A stretch of 64,000 nucleotides of DNA. Source: Liolophura sinensis. Lineage: Eukaryota; Mollusca; Polyplacophora; Chitonida; Chitonidae. Of the stretch, positions 50,874-63,960 are shown in pieces. A program made the translations under genes and the position numbers. The stretch covers positions 15,247,338 to 15,311,337 of the forward strand of contig NC_088302.1 of the NCBI RefSeq assembly GCF_032854445.1. Direction: 5' to 3'. How positions within the stretch are numbered: position 1 is the first letter of the stretch; each line of letters opens with the position of its first letter. A model generated the notes under the pieces. It saw only the letters and a list, made by a program, of their open reading frames with translations. It did no database searches and was not told where the DNA came from.

Positions 50874-51584
50874 GTCCAAAATGGATGGCGTGTGGCGCAG
50901 GTGTTGGTCCATGTAAGTTACCCTATTGTCATTACAGAAAAGCCATCCAGTTAGAAATGAAAACAGCGCCTTTGACATGAAAGTTATAAATGGCCTACTT
51001 AATCTATTTAAGTTGTCGTCTCTAACAGGCAGAAGCATAAGGATAATATTAAATGGGTGCCACTATTAATCTATGACCGTACGAGCACATCTTTCGCCGG
51101 TATTCGTTTTGATAACTTGATACAGGCTCATTAGGCTCACCCGAGAAATCCAAAAAGTCTTTTACATGTCCAACACAGAATACATATACATTGACATCTA
51201 TATTTAAAGCAGAACCTTGATTATGTGACCCGGATCAGGTTCAGAATCGGATTTTGGAAACAGAAAAGAATCTTCTTTTATACATAATATATCGATATAA
51301 ACATGTATGTCTATGACGTTAGTATCATAGCGGACATTTTGTTTGTAAAATTTATGTGTGTGTAACACACCAATTCACCGCTATGGATAAAACAAACAAG
51401 TGTTTTGATTTATGTAAATGTCAGTATTATATTATAGACTTGGTCAAAGCCTCTCATTATGATATCTGTAACCTATACTTCAAAAAACGCCACGATATAG
51501 ATGACATACTACCAATCATTCTTTAGTTCAGACACCGATGAGTAATTTATTTCATTGTTAGTTAACACCAAATTCATGAAATTT

Positions 51585-51725
51585 TCACCTATATACGATG
51601 GCGGTCGGTTTTTAGGGTGGAAGAAACCAGAGTTTCCGGCGTAAACCACCGACATGTGGCAAGTTACTGAAGAACTTTCCTGCATGCGAAGTACGGATTG
51701 CACGTCATACATGTATTTGTGGAAG
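51585..51725 (+). repeat. Interspersed repeat family 3 copy
   Basis: Contains 'tatacgatggcggtcgg', 'ggtggaagaaaccagagttt', 'gtaaaccaccgacatgtgg' and 'caagttactgaagaacttt', the family core. Confidence 0.7.
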
Positions 51726-53445
51726 ACAGGTGGTCAAGAAAGCCTCGCGTTTTCTCTGGTACAGCGTGTGTTCACAGACATCGCGGAATTTTCAGACAGG
51801 ATATGTTAAAAAAAAACACCACGTAATTTTGTATATAGGATAGGATATGTTCGTAGACACCACGTGTTCCCTGTATACACACACTTTCAAAAACACCAAA
51901 AAGATTTAAGTATCAAAACACTGATACAATAACCAAATGGATCAAATAGTCAGTTTATTCCGTTAGGCTTCAGGTGAAAATTACAACATTATTAAAAATG
52001 CGTAGAATGGGAAAGTTGACATATAATTTCCCCTGAGATACAACAAATCGAAAACTGAAATATTGATGACACAGAGATGTAACAGTGAATTCTTGACCAG
52101 ATACTATACATTACTTTACGAGCAGTAGAGGTTTCCGTTTGTCCGAATGTTCACCAGAAATATTTGATTCTTTTTTCGTGTCGCCCAACCCAATCTCTGA
52201 ATACATTGTTGTCAATATGAAGGTCTCGCGGTAATTATTGGGGTTATGCGAGAGCTTCACTCATTGACCGATCGCTAATCGTTAATGGGATATGCATACT
52301 TAGATGACGTCAGTGGATCCCCAGCTGACCGCCTCTGTGGTCAGATACGCGAATGGCGATTCCAAAGGGTCAAGCCATCACTGTAACTGTGTAGTCTTCA
52401 TCGACCGCTCTACACACCCAACATGAAGAGAAATGTGTTTTTTAGGCAGGGCGAGATAAAAAAGCCGGGGTTCTGAGAATCAGCCAAAACACTGAGGCTC
52501 TTATTCATGGAGGGAGAAAAAAGCTGGGCAAAAGATATCGTTGTGATACAAGGCGATGATACATTACCCGTAACGTCAACTTGCGGAGGCTGCGTATGAT
52601 CCAAGGCGTGTATGGGGTATTCGCCTTTCTATGCCTATCAAGCCATTCGAGTCCCAAGTGCTTTGTTTGGCAACTGGCTCGTGGAAACGAGGCGCGCGCG
52701 TGAGGCTGAAATCGATGACTCCTGAGAATATACGGTGTCGACTTCTCCCACTCTATTTGCTTAAAGCCATCATGCCGGGTGTCGACGACAAAAGTTATTT
52801 ATTGCAACCTGGTATTTAAACGATTAATTTATTTAACAAATTGTTACCAGACATGTACGAGTGTTCAATACGGTGGGGTTATTTCTGTGATAATAATAGT
52901 CAGTGTTGTGGGCGAAGCGGTTTGATATTTCTGTGTCTCTGTGTACGGCAAACTGTCAAGGGTACAAAGTACCACGTACTAAGCTTAGAGCTCAGCGGCG
53001 AAGCCCCTGTTCCGAATCACAGCTCGAGGCTAATACACAGCCACAGTTGTGTTGTCCTAAATGTTAACATTTGACTAGCAGCTAAAATTAGGTCCAAAGC
53101 AATTATGATAATTCTGGTGACTGGGATTGGAGTTTGACAACATCTGCCACTGTTCTTTAGCCGGTTTTTGCTCTGTATCAAATATACACTCATGCTGGAG
53201 GGCCGAGTGTAACACGACCATGGCGATTCCAAACGCACTGACCATGCGTCTTCTGTATGCACAGACCGCTGGCTAAAGGTCTAATTGATCCGAATTACTA
53301 GCGTATACAATAAGGTAACTGACTCCCATCACTGCCAGTCTGTGTTCACATTCGGAACCACTGGCCACTCTGCGTTAGCCTGTAATGGTCTCCAATACAT
53401 CTGACTGATGAAACTCAGGTTTTTTACTTTTCTTTCTAATTAAAG

Positions 53446-53580
53446 GTATTAAGGAAACGGCCCGGGGTCGGCATACGTCTGAAGGGAGCCTGAGGGATGC
53501 GGGACGACGGACGCTAACTCACAGGCCCCACCGATAGGGTATCCGGAGAACAAAGTGGGGGCAACAACAAAGGGCTAACA
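53446..53580 (+). other. Likely 5' UTR of the gene starting at 53581
   Basis: A long pyrimidine tract ending in AAAG near 53445 looks like a splice acceptor. The following 135 bp are GC-richer than the flanks and lead to the ATG at 53581. Confidence 0.4.
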
Positions 53581-54383
53581 ATGGAAATGCAGACGTTCGG
53601 GAGACGGCCCGTCCCAGAGCGCTCTGGGCGGCTGATGAGGCAAGACGAGAGAGACGACGGTCTGACTGGCGCTAACTTTATGAGAATAGGACACAGGCCT
53701 AACTATGAGCTAGCCCGTGGGGTTCCAGACAGGTCTCACATAGGTGGGGACATGGGGTTAAGAAGTGTTAGTGCTTCCAGTGGATACGGGACTCGAGAGG
53801 ATAGCAGTTCGTCCGAGGATATAGCTTTGAGAAGTTTACCAGGTGCTGTTGGCTGGACGGGACGTTCCGGGGACACGGAGTACCCCTATAACCCCCGGGA
53901 ACTACTGTTGGAAAGAAATGGCAACTATTACTCTACCGTGAAACCTTTGATAACTGTTGTGAAACCTAAGCCAGGAGTACAAGTCAGAGCGAGAATATCG
54001 CTACCCCCTTCTCCAACGGGAGAGGAGGATGACAACTACAACATCTCAAAACAGCCTGAGTATGGAAAACTCGAGGTAAACTTGGGAGACATGCTTGAAC
54101 GTCTTCAGTCCGACTTGGTCGGTTTGAGAGACAGCCTTCGGGGTGATATGAGAGACGCCGAACCCCTGCTGACATCAAGCATCAACGCTACAAAAGCCGC
54201 AAAACCCGAAAGAACTTACGAAGAATTGGAAGTTACATTGGTTAAAGGACGCGCCAAATCTGAATATTCCAAACCGGGACGGCCTAAGTTGACCTTCCGC
54301 CAGAAGTTTCTTCAAGAGCTGGGTTCTTTGGGCAAAAGCGGGTTTAAAACCGCCCTGCAGCCGGAAGCTAATCCCTGTGTAAG
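53581..54383 (+). CDS. First coding exon of an unidentified gene (267 codons)
   Basis: An open frame of 267 codons starts at an ATG in context AACAATGG. It ends at a probable donor (GTAAG|GTAGGT at 54383/54384, phase 2); an alternative donor TGT|GTAAGG lies five bases earlier. It is clearly more GC-rich than its surroundings. The product is hydrophilic and largely disordered, with an SASSGYGTREDSSSSED stretch, a proline motif LPPSPTGEEDD, two similar YEELEVTL/YGKLEVNLGD segments and a basic C-terminal part (KLTFRQKFLQEL). There is no signal peptide or membrane segment. It looks like the N-terminal intracellular or scaffold part of a larger protein. I do not recognise the family and found no later exon in the remaining 9.6 kb. 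Confidence 0.7.
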
Positions 54384-55985
54384 GTAGGTGGACCATCCTT
54401 ATTTTGCATCTGATAGTTTTGAAAATACAGCCAAATCCAATCGATCCGACGGGCTTATCCTGAGGTGCCCGGGAATCCGGATAGGTATGCTACCTGGCCC
54501 AGATAAAGCTCTGTCCATCGAAGTGCACCACTAAGGGAGATAATGCGGTAGGTTCAACAATTTGCATATAGCAGTATGTATGTATAAAGCTTGTATAGTA
54601 CGTTGTGTTTGCATGTATAGGAGGGAATTTCTTACGTCTTTATATGGATAACATAGATCGTGACCATATTATTGAATACTTTACTCAGTAATTCCCTAAG
54701 AGATTAACGTTTGAAATTGATTGTGGTTTCGATAATATTTTGATTGGTATATATGTGTACTGCTCATCCAGAACGCAACCGACGAACAACAGCAGGTATA
54801 TACAGCAAGTTCGCTTGCATGCAGGCACGGCAGGCACATTTGTGTGACGTGAGGAAGCGTCATTGGCATAACGTGTGCCATTGCCGTTGCCGGCGTATGT
54901 TGTTTTGTGGCAAATATGTAGACATTCAAGGTCACAATGCTGTATGCCATGGCATATAGATGTATGTATATGTAAATATATGTTGGCGAAGAAGTTCCAT
55001 TGTGGGAACCTTGTTTGTGATTCAAGGAGAACCAGTGAGGTTGATCAGTGCAACATTTCCGTGCTATCTGAAGGACACCCTTAGAGGACACGTGATAGGT
55101 GTATGGGGAGAAATACATTTACTTTGTCTTGTTTAACCGATGTTTTAAGGCGAAGTTAATGAAATTACACCTGTACCACGATGTCACCTTTATGGGCCAT
55201 GCCACTGAATTGTTAAAGACCTGTTGTCTCCAGCGAACTGCATTTACAGTATACCGAACCTGCAGTTAATATACAGTCATTTAAATTATAATGACAACAC
55301 AGCATTCTACGTAATTCTAGACCAAAGACGCCTAATAAGTTGCGATTAACATTAGTGTATTTTTTGTACCTAATTCTGCTTAGGTCATGGTGCTATGGGG
55401 CGTGTAATTTGCCACTATTTAAGCATTTACATGATCAGTTACAACAAAACCTTAACTAAGGTATATTGGCGAGAAACCGTATTTCACCGGTTACGTGTGA
55501 CCATTTGCCGCTGCTCTGGTTTAACTCTCTATACTGTACGTCTTATTTGCAGTACACCAAGCCTAGTGTTAATGTACAATCCTGTTGAAAGAAACATATC
55601 TCCCTGAGAAGTATACAAACACCAATGTCCGTAAGCGACCTTAGAACGTGGATATATGTAACAATTAAGTGTCTTCATTAGACCTAGCGCAATTCTTTCA
55701 ATACGAGAACTGCAGGTAAACTATGGAAAATCCCGTTGTTATTACATGTATGTGGTTATTAATATAGGTTTATGGAGATTTGTTGGTTGTCCAAGTCGGG
55801 TCCATACAGGCAGATGTATCCATGGTTATATATATGTTTGTGGCGATGTTGTTGACACAAGTCGATACTTGTCAGCTGCACCATGTATCTACGTGTTTCA
55901 CGTTGTTGTATACAGCCTATAGATCGCTGAGGTTCGATGACAAAATATTGTTCGCATAATATGTTAGATCTGACGTCAGTATCGG
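54384..55985. other. Probable intron 1 of the unidentified gene
   Basis: AT-rich, no coding exon seen. A CRE palindrome lies at 55971-55978. Confidence 0.4.
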
Positions 55986-56240
55986 AGTATGAACTGAGAC
56001 ACCGCGATATAGATGGATTTATCGGTATATTTGGATAATGATGTATAGACATTTGTCAGCATACTGATATGGACAGGGTTTTCTGTTTATTGAGGTTCCA
56101 GTGTAGACAGATTTTGCCAGTATCCTCAGATACTTATGAAGACAGATTTGTCGGCATACTCTGATACTCATGATGATGGCTTGGTCGGTATACCCAGTCT
56201 GTCTTCATAATTATCTGGGTATACCCTATATGAGTATACC
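55986..56240. repeat. Degenerate tandem repeat with hairpin
   Basis: Units built on 'acagatttgtcggcatactc' and 'tgatactcatgatga' recur four or five times with divergence. Inside is a perfect 11-bp inverted repeat (ggtatacccag at 56187-56197, ctgggtatacc at 56215-56225). Confidence 0.6.
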
Positions 56241-56769
56241 GATTAATCTGTGATTGGTGTCGGTATGTTCATAAAGGGACATTTGGAGCCAGTGCAACGC
56301 ACGTGGGTTTGTTGTAGGCTTAACCCCATAACTTTTGTCATTTCGTCGACATATGATCAAAATTCATCATCAATAATGTTTCATGTGTCGGTTAGAATGA
56401 TGCTATAGATAAAGAAAATGCACGTATAAATAAGAACAAAGGGAAGACATGATGAAATACGTGACACACCGTTTTCGACTGATTCGTCGGGATACTAGAA
56501 ATATCTACTAGAAAGGTTTATGTACAATACCCAGCGAAACATTTGTCGGTATTATCTGGTACCATCATATCATGACTGGATTTTACTAGTTTATAAATAT
56601 ACTGTACATGAACCTATTTTCAGAAAGTAATAAAGGAAATGACAGTGTCATTTTTGAACATAATCAGTGGTAAGTTAGCCAGTTACAAGTGTAACAAAGG
56701 TAGCTTAATGTATAGCAGTTAGCTTGAACAGATTTTTTTCACTATCTTCGCCATTGTGTATGTGCACCA

Positions 56770-57360
56770 GTTTTGGTTACTAGCTCTGCGGTCCTGGATA
56801 TGAATAGGTTTTTGGAGTCCACTTCCTCTCTATTGTGGATTAGGACATGTTTTTGGATTCTACCCTATCTTTTACAGATGTCGACGTAATTCTGGATTCT
56901 ATCCTACATGTTGTTGACTTGAACATGTTTTTGTATTCTATATTCCCTGTTGCGGATTTGGACACGATTTTGGATTCTATCGTCCCTATTGTCAGATTTT
57001 GATTTCTGTTCTCCGTGCTGCAGATTTGGACATGTTTTTTCCCTACCTACTTGTTGTTAATCTGGACATCCTTTTGGAGCCCATCTTACCTGTTGTTCAT
57101 TTTGACATGCTTTTGGGCTCTGTCCTATACCTATTGTGAACTTTGACATGCTTTTGGGTTCTGTCCTATACTTATTGTGAACTTTGACATGCTTTTGGGT
57201 TCTATCCTATACTTATTGTGAACTTTGACATGCTTTTGGGTTCTATCCTATACATGTTGTGAACTTTGACATGCTTTGGGGTTCTATTCTATACCCATTG
57301 TGGATTTTCACCTGCTTTTGGGTTCTATCTGCCCTATGCATGTTGGGTATTTGGACAACA
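56770..57360. repeat. Minisatellite, 41-bp unit
   Basis: At the 3' end the unit (gaactttgacatgcttttgg plus gttctatcctatacttattgt) repeats with exact 41-bp spacing at 57138, 57179, 57220 and 57261. Upstream units from about 56770 are progressively diverged ('tttggacatgtttttggatt'). About 14 units in all. Confidence 0.85.
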
Positions 57361-57987
57361 GATTTTTAGTGAGTATTCCCATTGCTATGCATTTGAACAC
57401 TTTCTTGGTGATACTTTCCTATCTGCATTGCGAATTGCGGGTAATCCACAATCCACGACTCAGTTGGCCCTCCGATTGCACTTCAGCTTTTGCCGACGCC
57501 AGTATAATATACTCCGTTAGCTGATGCTACGAAGATTACATTGTATGTATGTCGATTACATGTGTAATAAGCAGGATGCTGGGTTGTTGTCCCAGTGGCT
57601 TGGCGTCGCATTTCCTCATCGTGTGATTTGTTTGCCATTACCAGTGTCGCATGGACAAAACTCCCGTGTTGAATATACATTGACAACTGGCGACATTAGC
57701 CCAGGGTGAGCTGATCAATGAACAAGATCAACTCTATCACTCCACACGGAGCTTCAAAGGCCAGGCAGCGCATGCAATTGAGACCACTTACTATGTAAGA
57801 GGATAGCACGGAGACTGATCGATACGGTCGATCAATAACAGGTTAATCGCAGTATTTATCTCGAGGATAGTGCTCTGTCGTCTCCCAGCTACAGCTGTTT
57901 CCCTCACAGATCGTCTGCCTTTCCGCTGCTACTACATTAGACGTTAACATCAACCCGCCAAGGAAACCGCGACCCGGTGTGCGGTGT

Positions 57988-58042
57988 CACGTGTACAAGA
58001 CAGAGATCCACGTGGCCTCGCGCTGTGATGACGTCACACGTG
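57988..58042. promoter_or_regulatory. Cluster of three E-boxes and a CRE
   Basis: Perfect CACGTG sites at 57988, 58009 and 58037, and a perfect CRE TGACGTCA at 58029-58036 directly abutting the third E-box, all within 55 bp of GC-rich sequence. CACGTG is bound by USF, MITF/TFE and CLOCK-type bHLH factors, and TGACGTCA by CREB/ATF. This is a strong candidate enhancer or promoter; the target gene is unknown, and the unidentified gene at 53581 is the nearest. Confidence 0.5.
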
Positions 58043-58099
58043 TGTAGCAGGCAAGTCATACTCCTCACAGCCCAGGTACAACGTCAATCTTGTCTAGTG

Positions 58100-59525
58100 G
58101 TGTCAGTGATGTAAGGCCAGCGTAGAGAGTGGCACAGGCACTGATTATCATGTTGGCTAATATACGTCAGCTGCTGATGCAAATATCTGGTACTTGAGCT
58201 TTTCTGTCTGATATATTTGCTATAAATATTTAGATGGGGCTTTCGCTTTCATTGCTTTATTAGGAATATCAAGACAGTATTTCTATGTAACACCATTTTT
58301 TGTAATTCTACCTAATTAGAACAACATGCCAAAGACACCAGACATGATGAGCCTCTTTACTACACGTGTGTTAACAATAGGCTGACCGATATCTCGTATA
58401 TTCCCTGGTGCAGAATGCCATGCGAAATAGATCACCAGTCAAGTAATAAGCCGTACGCCTGATTTAATCAGTTGCATTCTAAGTTACCTGGGGCCACTTT
58501 TAGTAAATGAGAAGAAAAAAAGAAATAACACAACGAAATAACCACAGCGATTTGAGCCGGTTAAACATCCAAATTCGATACAATGAGCTATCGATATTAA
58601 TCAGAGCAACTTCATGTTGTACAATGTTTTGATTAAACCACAGAATGCCATATGTCTCAACAAGAAAGGGTCATAAGGGCGATCAAATCTGCTGGACTGA
58701 TATAAAGTTTTATGTGGATTAATAAACCTGGTTACATCTGTTGATGAGACTTCATGCTATATGACCTAACGTTATGTGCACCTGTTTTGGCGTCTAGGAA
58801 ACGCATGGTAGGATTTGCTCCTTCTGATAAACCATCTGAAGCCAGAGCAGTTGTATACTGTCATTTGAAAACAACAACATATCGGATATCGGATGAAAAG
58901 GCAAAAAGGACAGCACGGCACATCCAGGTTGCTTTGCATTAAATCGTTACTTTAAATCACTGCAAGAGCGCTAAATCAACCTTAGCCATTCTTTCTGTTA
59001 CCGAGTCCCGCGGAAGTGCCGAGTTTCGCTTACGAGCTCATCACGGAACGCACTGCATCATAAACACGACGTTTTCGTCCAATAACAGCTAATAAAAGCG
59101 CGGATTTTATAGGCATCACCGGAACCGCCAGCAAAGTAGCTTTACGACCCGGTCCGTCCACCGCGTTTTACGGCCGACAATAATTACGAGTTTCAAGGCA
59201 ACATTCAGACTCCGCTTTATCTGGCTTTCCCTCAGATTCACAACTGAAAAGGTCATGTGAACATGGAATACGACAAAAACACAATTATTCTAACTGTTCA
59301 ATGACCTGTACCTCTGTTCACATATAACGGCAATATTTCCCCCCCTAAACATTGATGCCATCATGTCTTAGTTATATATCTTATTTCTGGGTAACTGCAC
59401 ACTTCATATATATTTCTCCAGGTTTTTGTTTTGTTACATTTATGCTCAAAGATTCTGTTAGACGATCTGTCAGCCATGATATTTTCTGTGTTTAGAATAT
59501 GAGATATTGTGTTACAAAGTTGTCA

Positions 59526-59526
<1 letters not shown>
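58100..59526. other. Non-coding stretch with a GC-richer island
   Basis: No gene. A GC-richer segment at 58990-59200 with a CCAAT box (gtccaataac) could be a promoter, but no exon follows visibly. Confidence 0.35.

Positions 59527-59612
<86 letters not shown>
59527..59612. repeat. (TA)n microsatellite
   Basis: About 86 bp of uninterrupted TA. Confidence 0.98.
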
Positions 59613-59616
<4 letters not shown>

Positions 59617-61119
59617 TATGTATCACCCCAGATCAGTAGATCAGTCAGAAGGATTTAAGTTTTCTGACACGTGCCACATATGGTAAACAGGAAGTTCTTT
59701 CTGAACTAGAGGTGAAGCAGATCGTAGCTTAACAATGCCATGTTTTTACTGGATGACTTCCCAGTGCATGCGCACTACCTACTTCATTGACAACATTGTC
59801 GCAAAAACAACATAGAATACTACAGAATATAGAACAAAGGACATCGTCCATTGAACTCGACTTGCTTAAGGCGGATTTCCCCGTTGTTCCTGGAAACAAT
59901 CAAAGCTATTCAAAAGCTGTACAATAGTGCAGTTTGTGTTTGGAAAGAGGCAGCATATGAAATGTAATACTGAACGTTTTAATAAAACATGTATGTTTCT
60001 AACATTACAGGCAGAATCAAATGATAAAACAAACTATGTAGGTGATATCCTCGAGGAGTTATCTTTCCGGTGGTGGTAATTTATCGGAAATGTATTGGAA
60101 ATTCTTGTATTCATTGTGCAGTTGCTCTCCTTTATTTATGACATTTGTTTATTTTCTCCCACCAGTATACTCGAGGATGCAAGGTCGGCGCGTTACGGGC
60201 TGTAGCATACATGTATACTTATATATATATATATATACCCTTTCCAGCTTTATTTCTTATCCACGGTACTTTTCCGATGGAGTATGTATCGAAATTGTTC
60301 TCTGTACCGTGGTAAATTTTGTAAACCCTGTTTATTTGCCCACTGTCTGGTGCTAATGTCTGTTAATGTTTGCAGAAAATTTATGAATGCGTCGGCGTTG
60401 ATGTTGACAAACGTTATGGGTGAATTACGCTCCGTCGAATTAATTCTTCGGCATATCCGGACTAATGACTATCAACCTAAAACCTTTGGGTTATTTGAGG
60501 TAAACTTTGTATTGGCCATTTGCCAGACTCAGCTAAATCTCGGCTGATTTAGTTCATGCGTTTTCACTCTGTTGGAACGATTTCAAATTACTTCCTGGTA
60601 TATCACTCAAGCTCCGGACAACCCAGGGATCGTCTGATCAGCAAGTGGTTTCTCTCCACTAGTGAGGGAAGAAAAAAAAGCCTGAAAAAACCCGATTCTC
60701 TTATCAAGCTGCCAAATTGGATTACCTACGTGCATTGTTTAAGCTTGGATAACATTTATTTAGTGGGATCTATCTACAATTTTCCACTTAAACCAGTGTC
60801 TGAGGCCAAGAAGCTAAACTTTTATAAACGTCACATTCTGTTAGGGCTATCACCATTGTATGGCTATATGTATGGGATCTTTATCGCGATGTCTGCAACA
60901 TTCTGAAGGTGAACTTATTGCCCCAATTTAAAGTCAGAAATAGCTAGTTATGTGTTACATCACAAAGTAGTTGCCAGTCTGATTGCAACTTTCCGAGCAG
61001 ACGCCATTACACTGTGTGCCAAGTACATCTCTGCCTGAAACGTAGTATTTGATATGAATGTCTAGAGAGTGAATTCAGCTGAACGTTGCACACAGCCACA
61101 TCAACTATTTGTGGAACAG
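59613..61119. other. Non-coding stretch
   Basis: Frames at 60042-60906 are of modest length, lack splice context and match nothing known to me. Confidence 0.4.
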
Positions 61120-61255
61120 AATATTCATTTATTTGAATTCGTGGCATTCAAGAATAGTCATTTGATGGAGGTAAAAGGAGAGCCTAGAGTAAACCACCGA
61201 CCTTTGGCAAGTGACTAGGCATGCACTGTACGACGCACTGATTTTTGGAACACCG
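61120..61255 (+). repeat. Interspersed repeat family 3 copy
   Basis: Contains 'gtggcattcaagaatagtca', 'gagtaaaccaccgacctttg' and 'gcaagtgactaggcatgc', the family core in the same orientation as 51585. Confidence 0.65.
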
Positions 61256-63960
61256 CCTATAACAGGCCATGTGGACACTGTGGAATGCTTATTTCGACGA
61301 AGACTCGGGAAAACAGTGGAATAAACTAATTATGCATAACTACAGGGTATGACGTAAATGATATGAAGATTTTCGATCATTTTTGAATCTTGGCTTTAAG
61401 ACAGCCATTTCACATTTCGGGCGACGAGAATGAAGAACGTAAAAATTCTGCTGATTATTTGATTGATGGTTTACACTTTACATAAATCATGAATATTTTC
61501 TCTTACGACGTCAGTTCATATGACTGGAGAAAACCTTGTAAAAGTGACTGTATATTATATGGTAACTTCATTCAGTAGCTGTGTGCTGTGTCTGTGATAA
61601 CCTTGGTGAAATATCAAGCTTTAAACCATGTCTTTTGGTATTGAGAAGTAACATATTTTACCATACACTTGACTCTATTATAAAAGGTTGTCTGGCCTGT
61701 CTTAATTTCGAGTTGCTCAATACAGCAGACAGTCGTCATAAACTCAGATTTTTGGAAACGCTTTTAGCAATTCTGTCTCAAATTCTGTCGACCAGTCTAA
61801 AGGTTAAGGTAAACTCTGTAACAGAACAGGAACTGAACATGTTGTCTAACATGTATAGAACAGGCCGCGTGGACTAAGTTGCATACAGGATATCAACAGT
61901 AATGCAAATATATGCATATCAAGCGACAGCTGTGAATTAATAGTCGATTATTGTGAACAGGAGAGAGCTGGCAGTCAAACGGTTTAGCACCATCCATGCA
62001 TTTTAATGGGGACAAATCTGAGCCCACGACGCCCAGTGAGCCGACAGAGGGCGCTACCGATCCGTTCCAGAACCGACCGCCGACCAATGTCCTTTTCAGG
62101 AGGTCGAGACTCCATTAGTGTTTCTCTTTTGTCGCCATATTGCAAGTGTAAAACGCGTTATTTAGATGAACGTTATAATGGTGTTTGTGACAGTGTATTA
62201 GGTGTAAAACATAGTACATATACTTCTTTTGTTTTGTATTCATATCAGATTGGTGTTCAGGCAAAAGCATGGTGTCACATTTAATACCCATTTGAACAAA
62301 CTGGGACCTAGGATCACCTTGGAGGGATACCTTGTTTGAGTCCACCATATTGCATAGGTAAAACGCTACGTTTAATATTCGGACGCAAGCGACCAGTTGT
62401 TCCAAAGTGTACTAGTTGTGAAACCTGATATTAACATTATTAATATTATTATTTTGTTTGATATTCGGAACAGGCTGGTAATAATACAGAAGATGTTACC
62501 TTTTTTACATTTTTGAAGAAGGGAATGACAAATGAAAAGGAAAGCCCATATAAATCAAAATCTTCAAACAGAAAAATGTTATTTTATTTATCGTACAGAT
62601 GACATAATGCCCTTTAAATGTATAATTAAAGTTAACACTTTTATTTCATCAAACTGTTCTCTTGCTCGTACAGTAGTACTTGTGATCCAGACAATATGAC
62701 TACAATGTCTCTTGTCGAGAAATCTTGAGAGAAAGCACTGTGACAGAACTAGATATATGATGACATACCGATCTGTAAATGTGACATGACGATGGTAGAT
62801 AAGCACATAATACTCACACACATTCTCATTTTGTTGAAACGCTTTCGGCCAGTTATGAAGTCCACTGAACGGAAAATTGATGAATCAGAAAGTATATGTT
62901 CCATATACGAATTCAACATGATCGAAATTCCAAACTTTGATCTTAATATGTGGAATTAAGTTTGCAAACGGTGAGCTGTTTCTCCTTTGTCACTCAGAAG
63001 ATATGTTTGCATGTTTTAGTTTTTAAAAAATCCACACTTGTTTGACTATGTTTTGGAAAAAGTGGCCTCACACCGCGCCGAAGGAATTGTCTGGAATTAG
63101 CGCGATCTGAGAGGAGGGATTTGTCGCGTTTTTACGGTAAGGCGAGACACCTTGGCCTGTGAGGTAAATCCCTGGGAGGAGATAAATGCTGAACTGAAAT
63201 CCCCAAAACTGATTGGAAAATAGGCTCATGGCTTATACTTCCTCTCAGTAACACATCAGCCCGCGGGCAGACAGCGGGAGATGACTTACGTTGACTTAAT
63301 CCCACTGCAGTCGCGTCCAGCATTCAAAGATAAACTCAACACGCCAGAAAGATGGAGTAGGAAGACCTAGCGCCGACCATTACAGGCCACTGTACAAGGA
63401 CAGAGCTCCCACTTTACGATACAGATTAGTAGCGAAAACTTCTGTCAGTAATTACGGACTAATCCGAATCTGTCCTTAACTCCGTAAATGTAAAGGATCA
63501 GCCCGAAGTGTGTTGTAGAACAAGGCACGGACAACTGGTGTTAGGGCTTCGTCCAGACAACTGGATAATCGGGCTAATTAGGAAAGACGAAAACTAATTA
63601 GCCTTTGTCCTTGTAAGGTGAAGGAAGCGTGTGGTAATCAGCTGGAGAAAGTCCACAGGGAACGCTTCCGGCGAAGAGGATGAATGTCGATAATAAAATA
63701 ACGTTGATGCTGGATATAAATGTTCTGTACACAGAATACATAAAGGAGGAGAAATATCAGGGTTTTTGTTTCAGTGTATAGGTTCCGATTTACCCAGTAG
63801 CAATCATTATCTCTACTGAATCATTCTGAAAGTCTATGCTGTATATGACTAATTTATTTGAAGGTTGCTTTTAACACCATACGTTATGTCATACACTGTT
63901 TATCACAGAAAACCACTCGCATTTTTATCTATGAAAGACCACTTTTCTTCCACCAATATG
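61256..63960. other. Non-coding stretch
   Basis: No gene supported. Two related blocks ('cgccatattgcaagtgtaaa' at about 62131 and 'caccatattgcataggtaaa' at about 62342) suggest an old duplication. The GC-richer 63060-63370 segment could be a promoter or UTR but shows no exon. Confidence 0.35.

Noticed and set aside
60556-60906. 116-codon frame on +
   Set aside because: AT-rich composition, no splice context and no recognised similarity; length is compatible with chance.
61581-61877. 98-codon frame on +
   Set aside because: No recognised domain and no flanking splice sites beyond chance.
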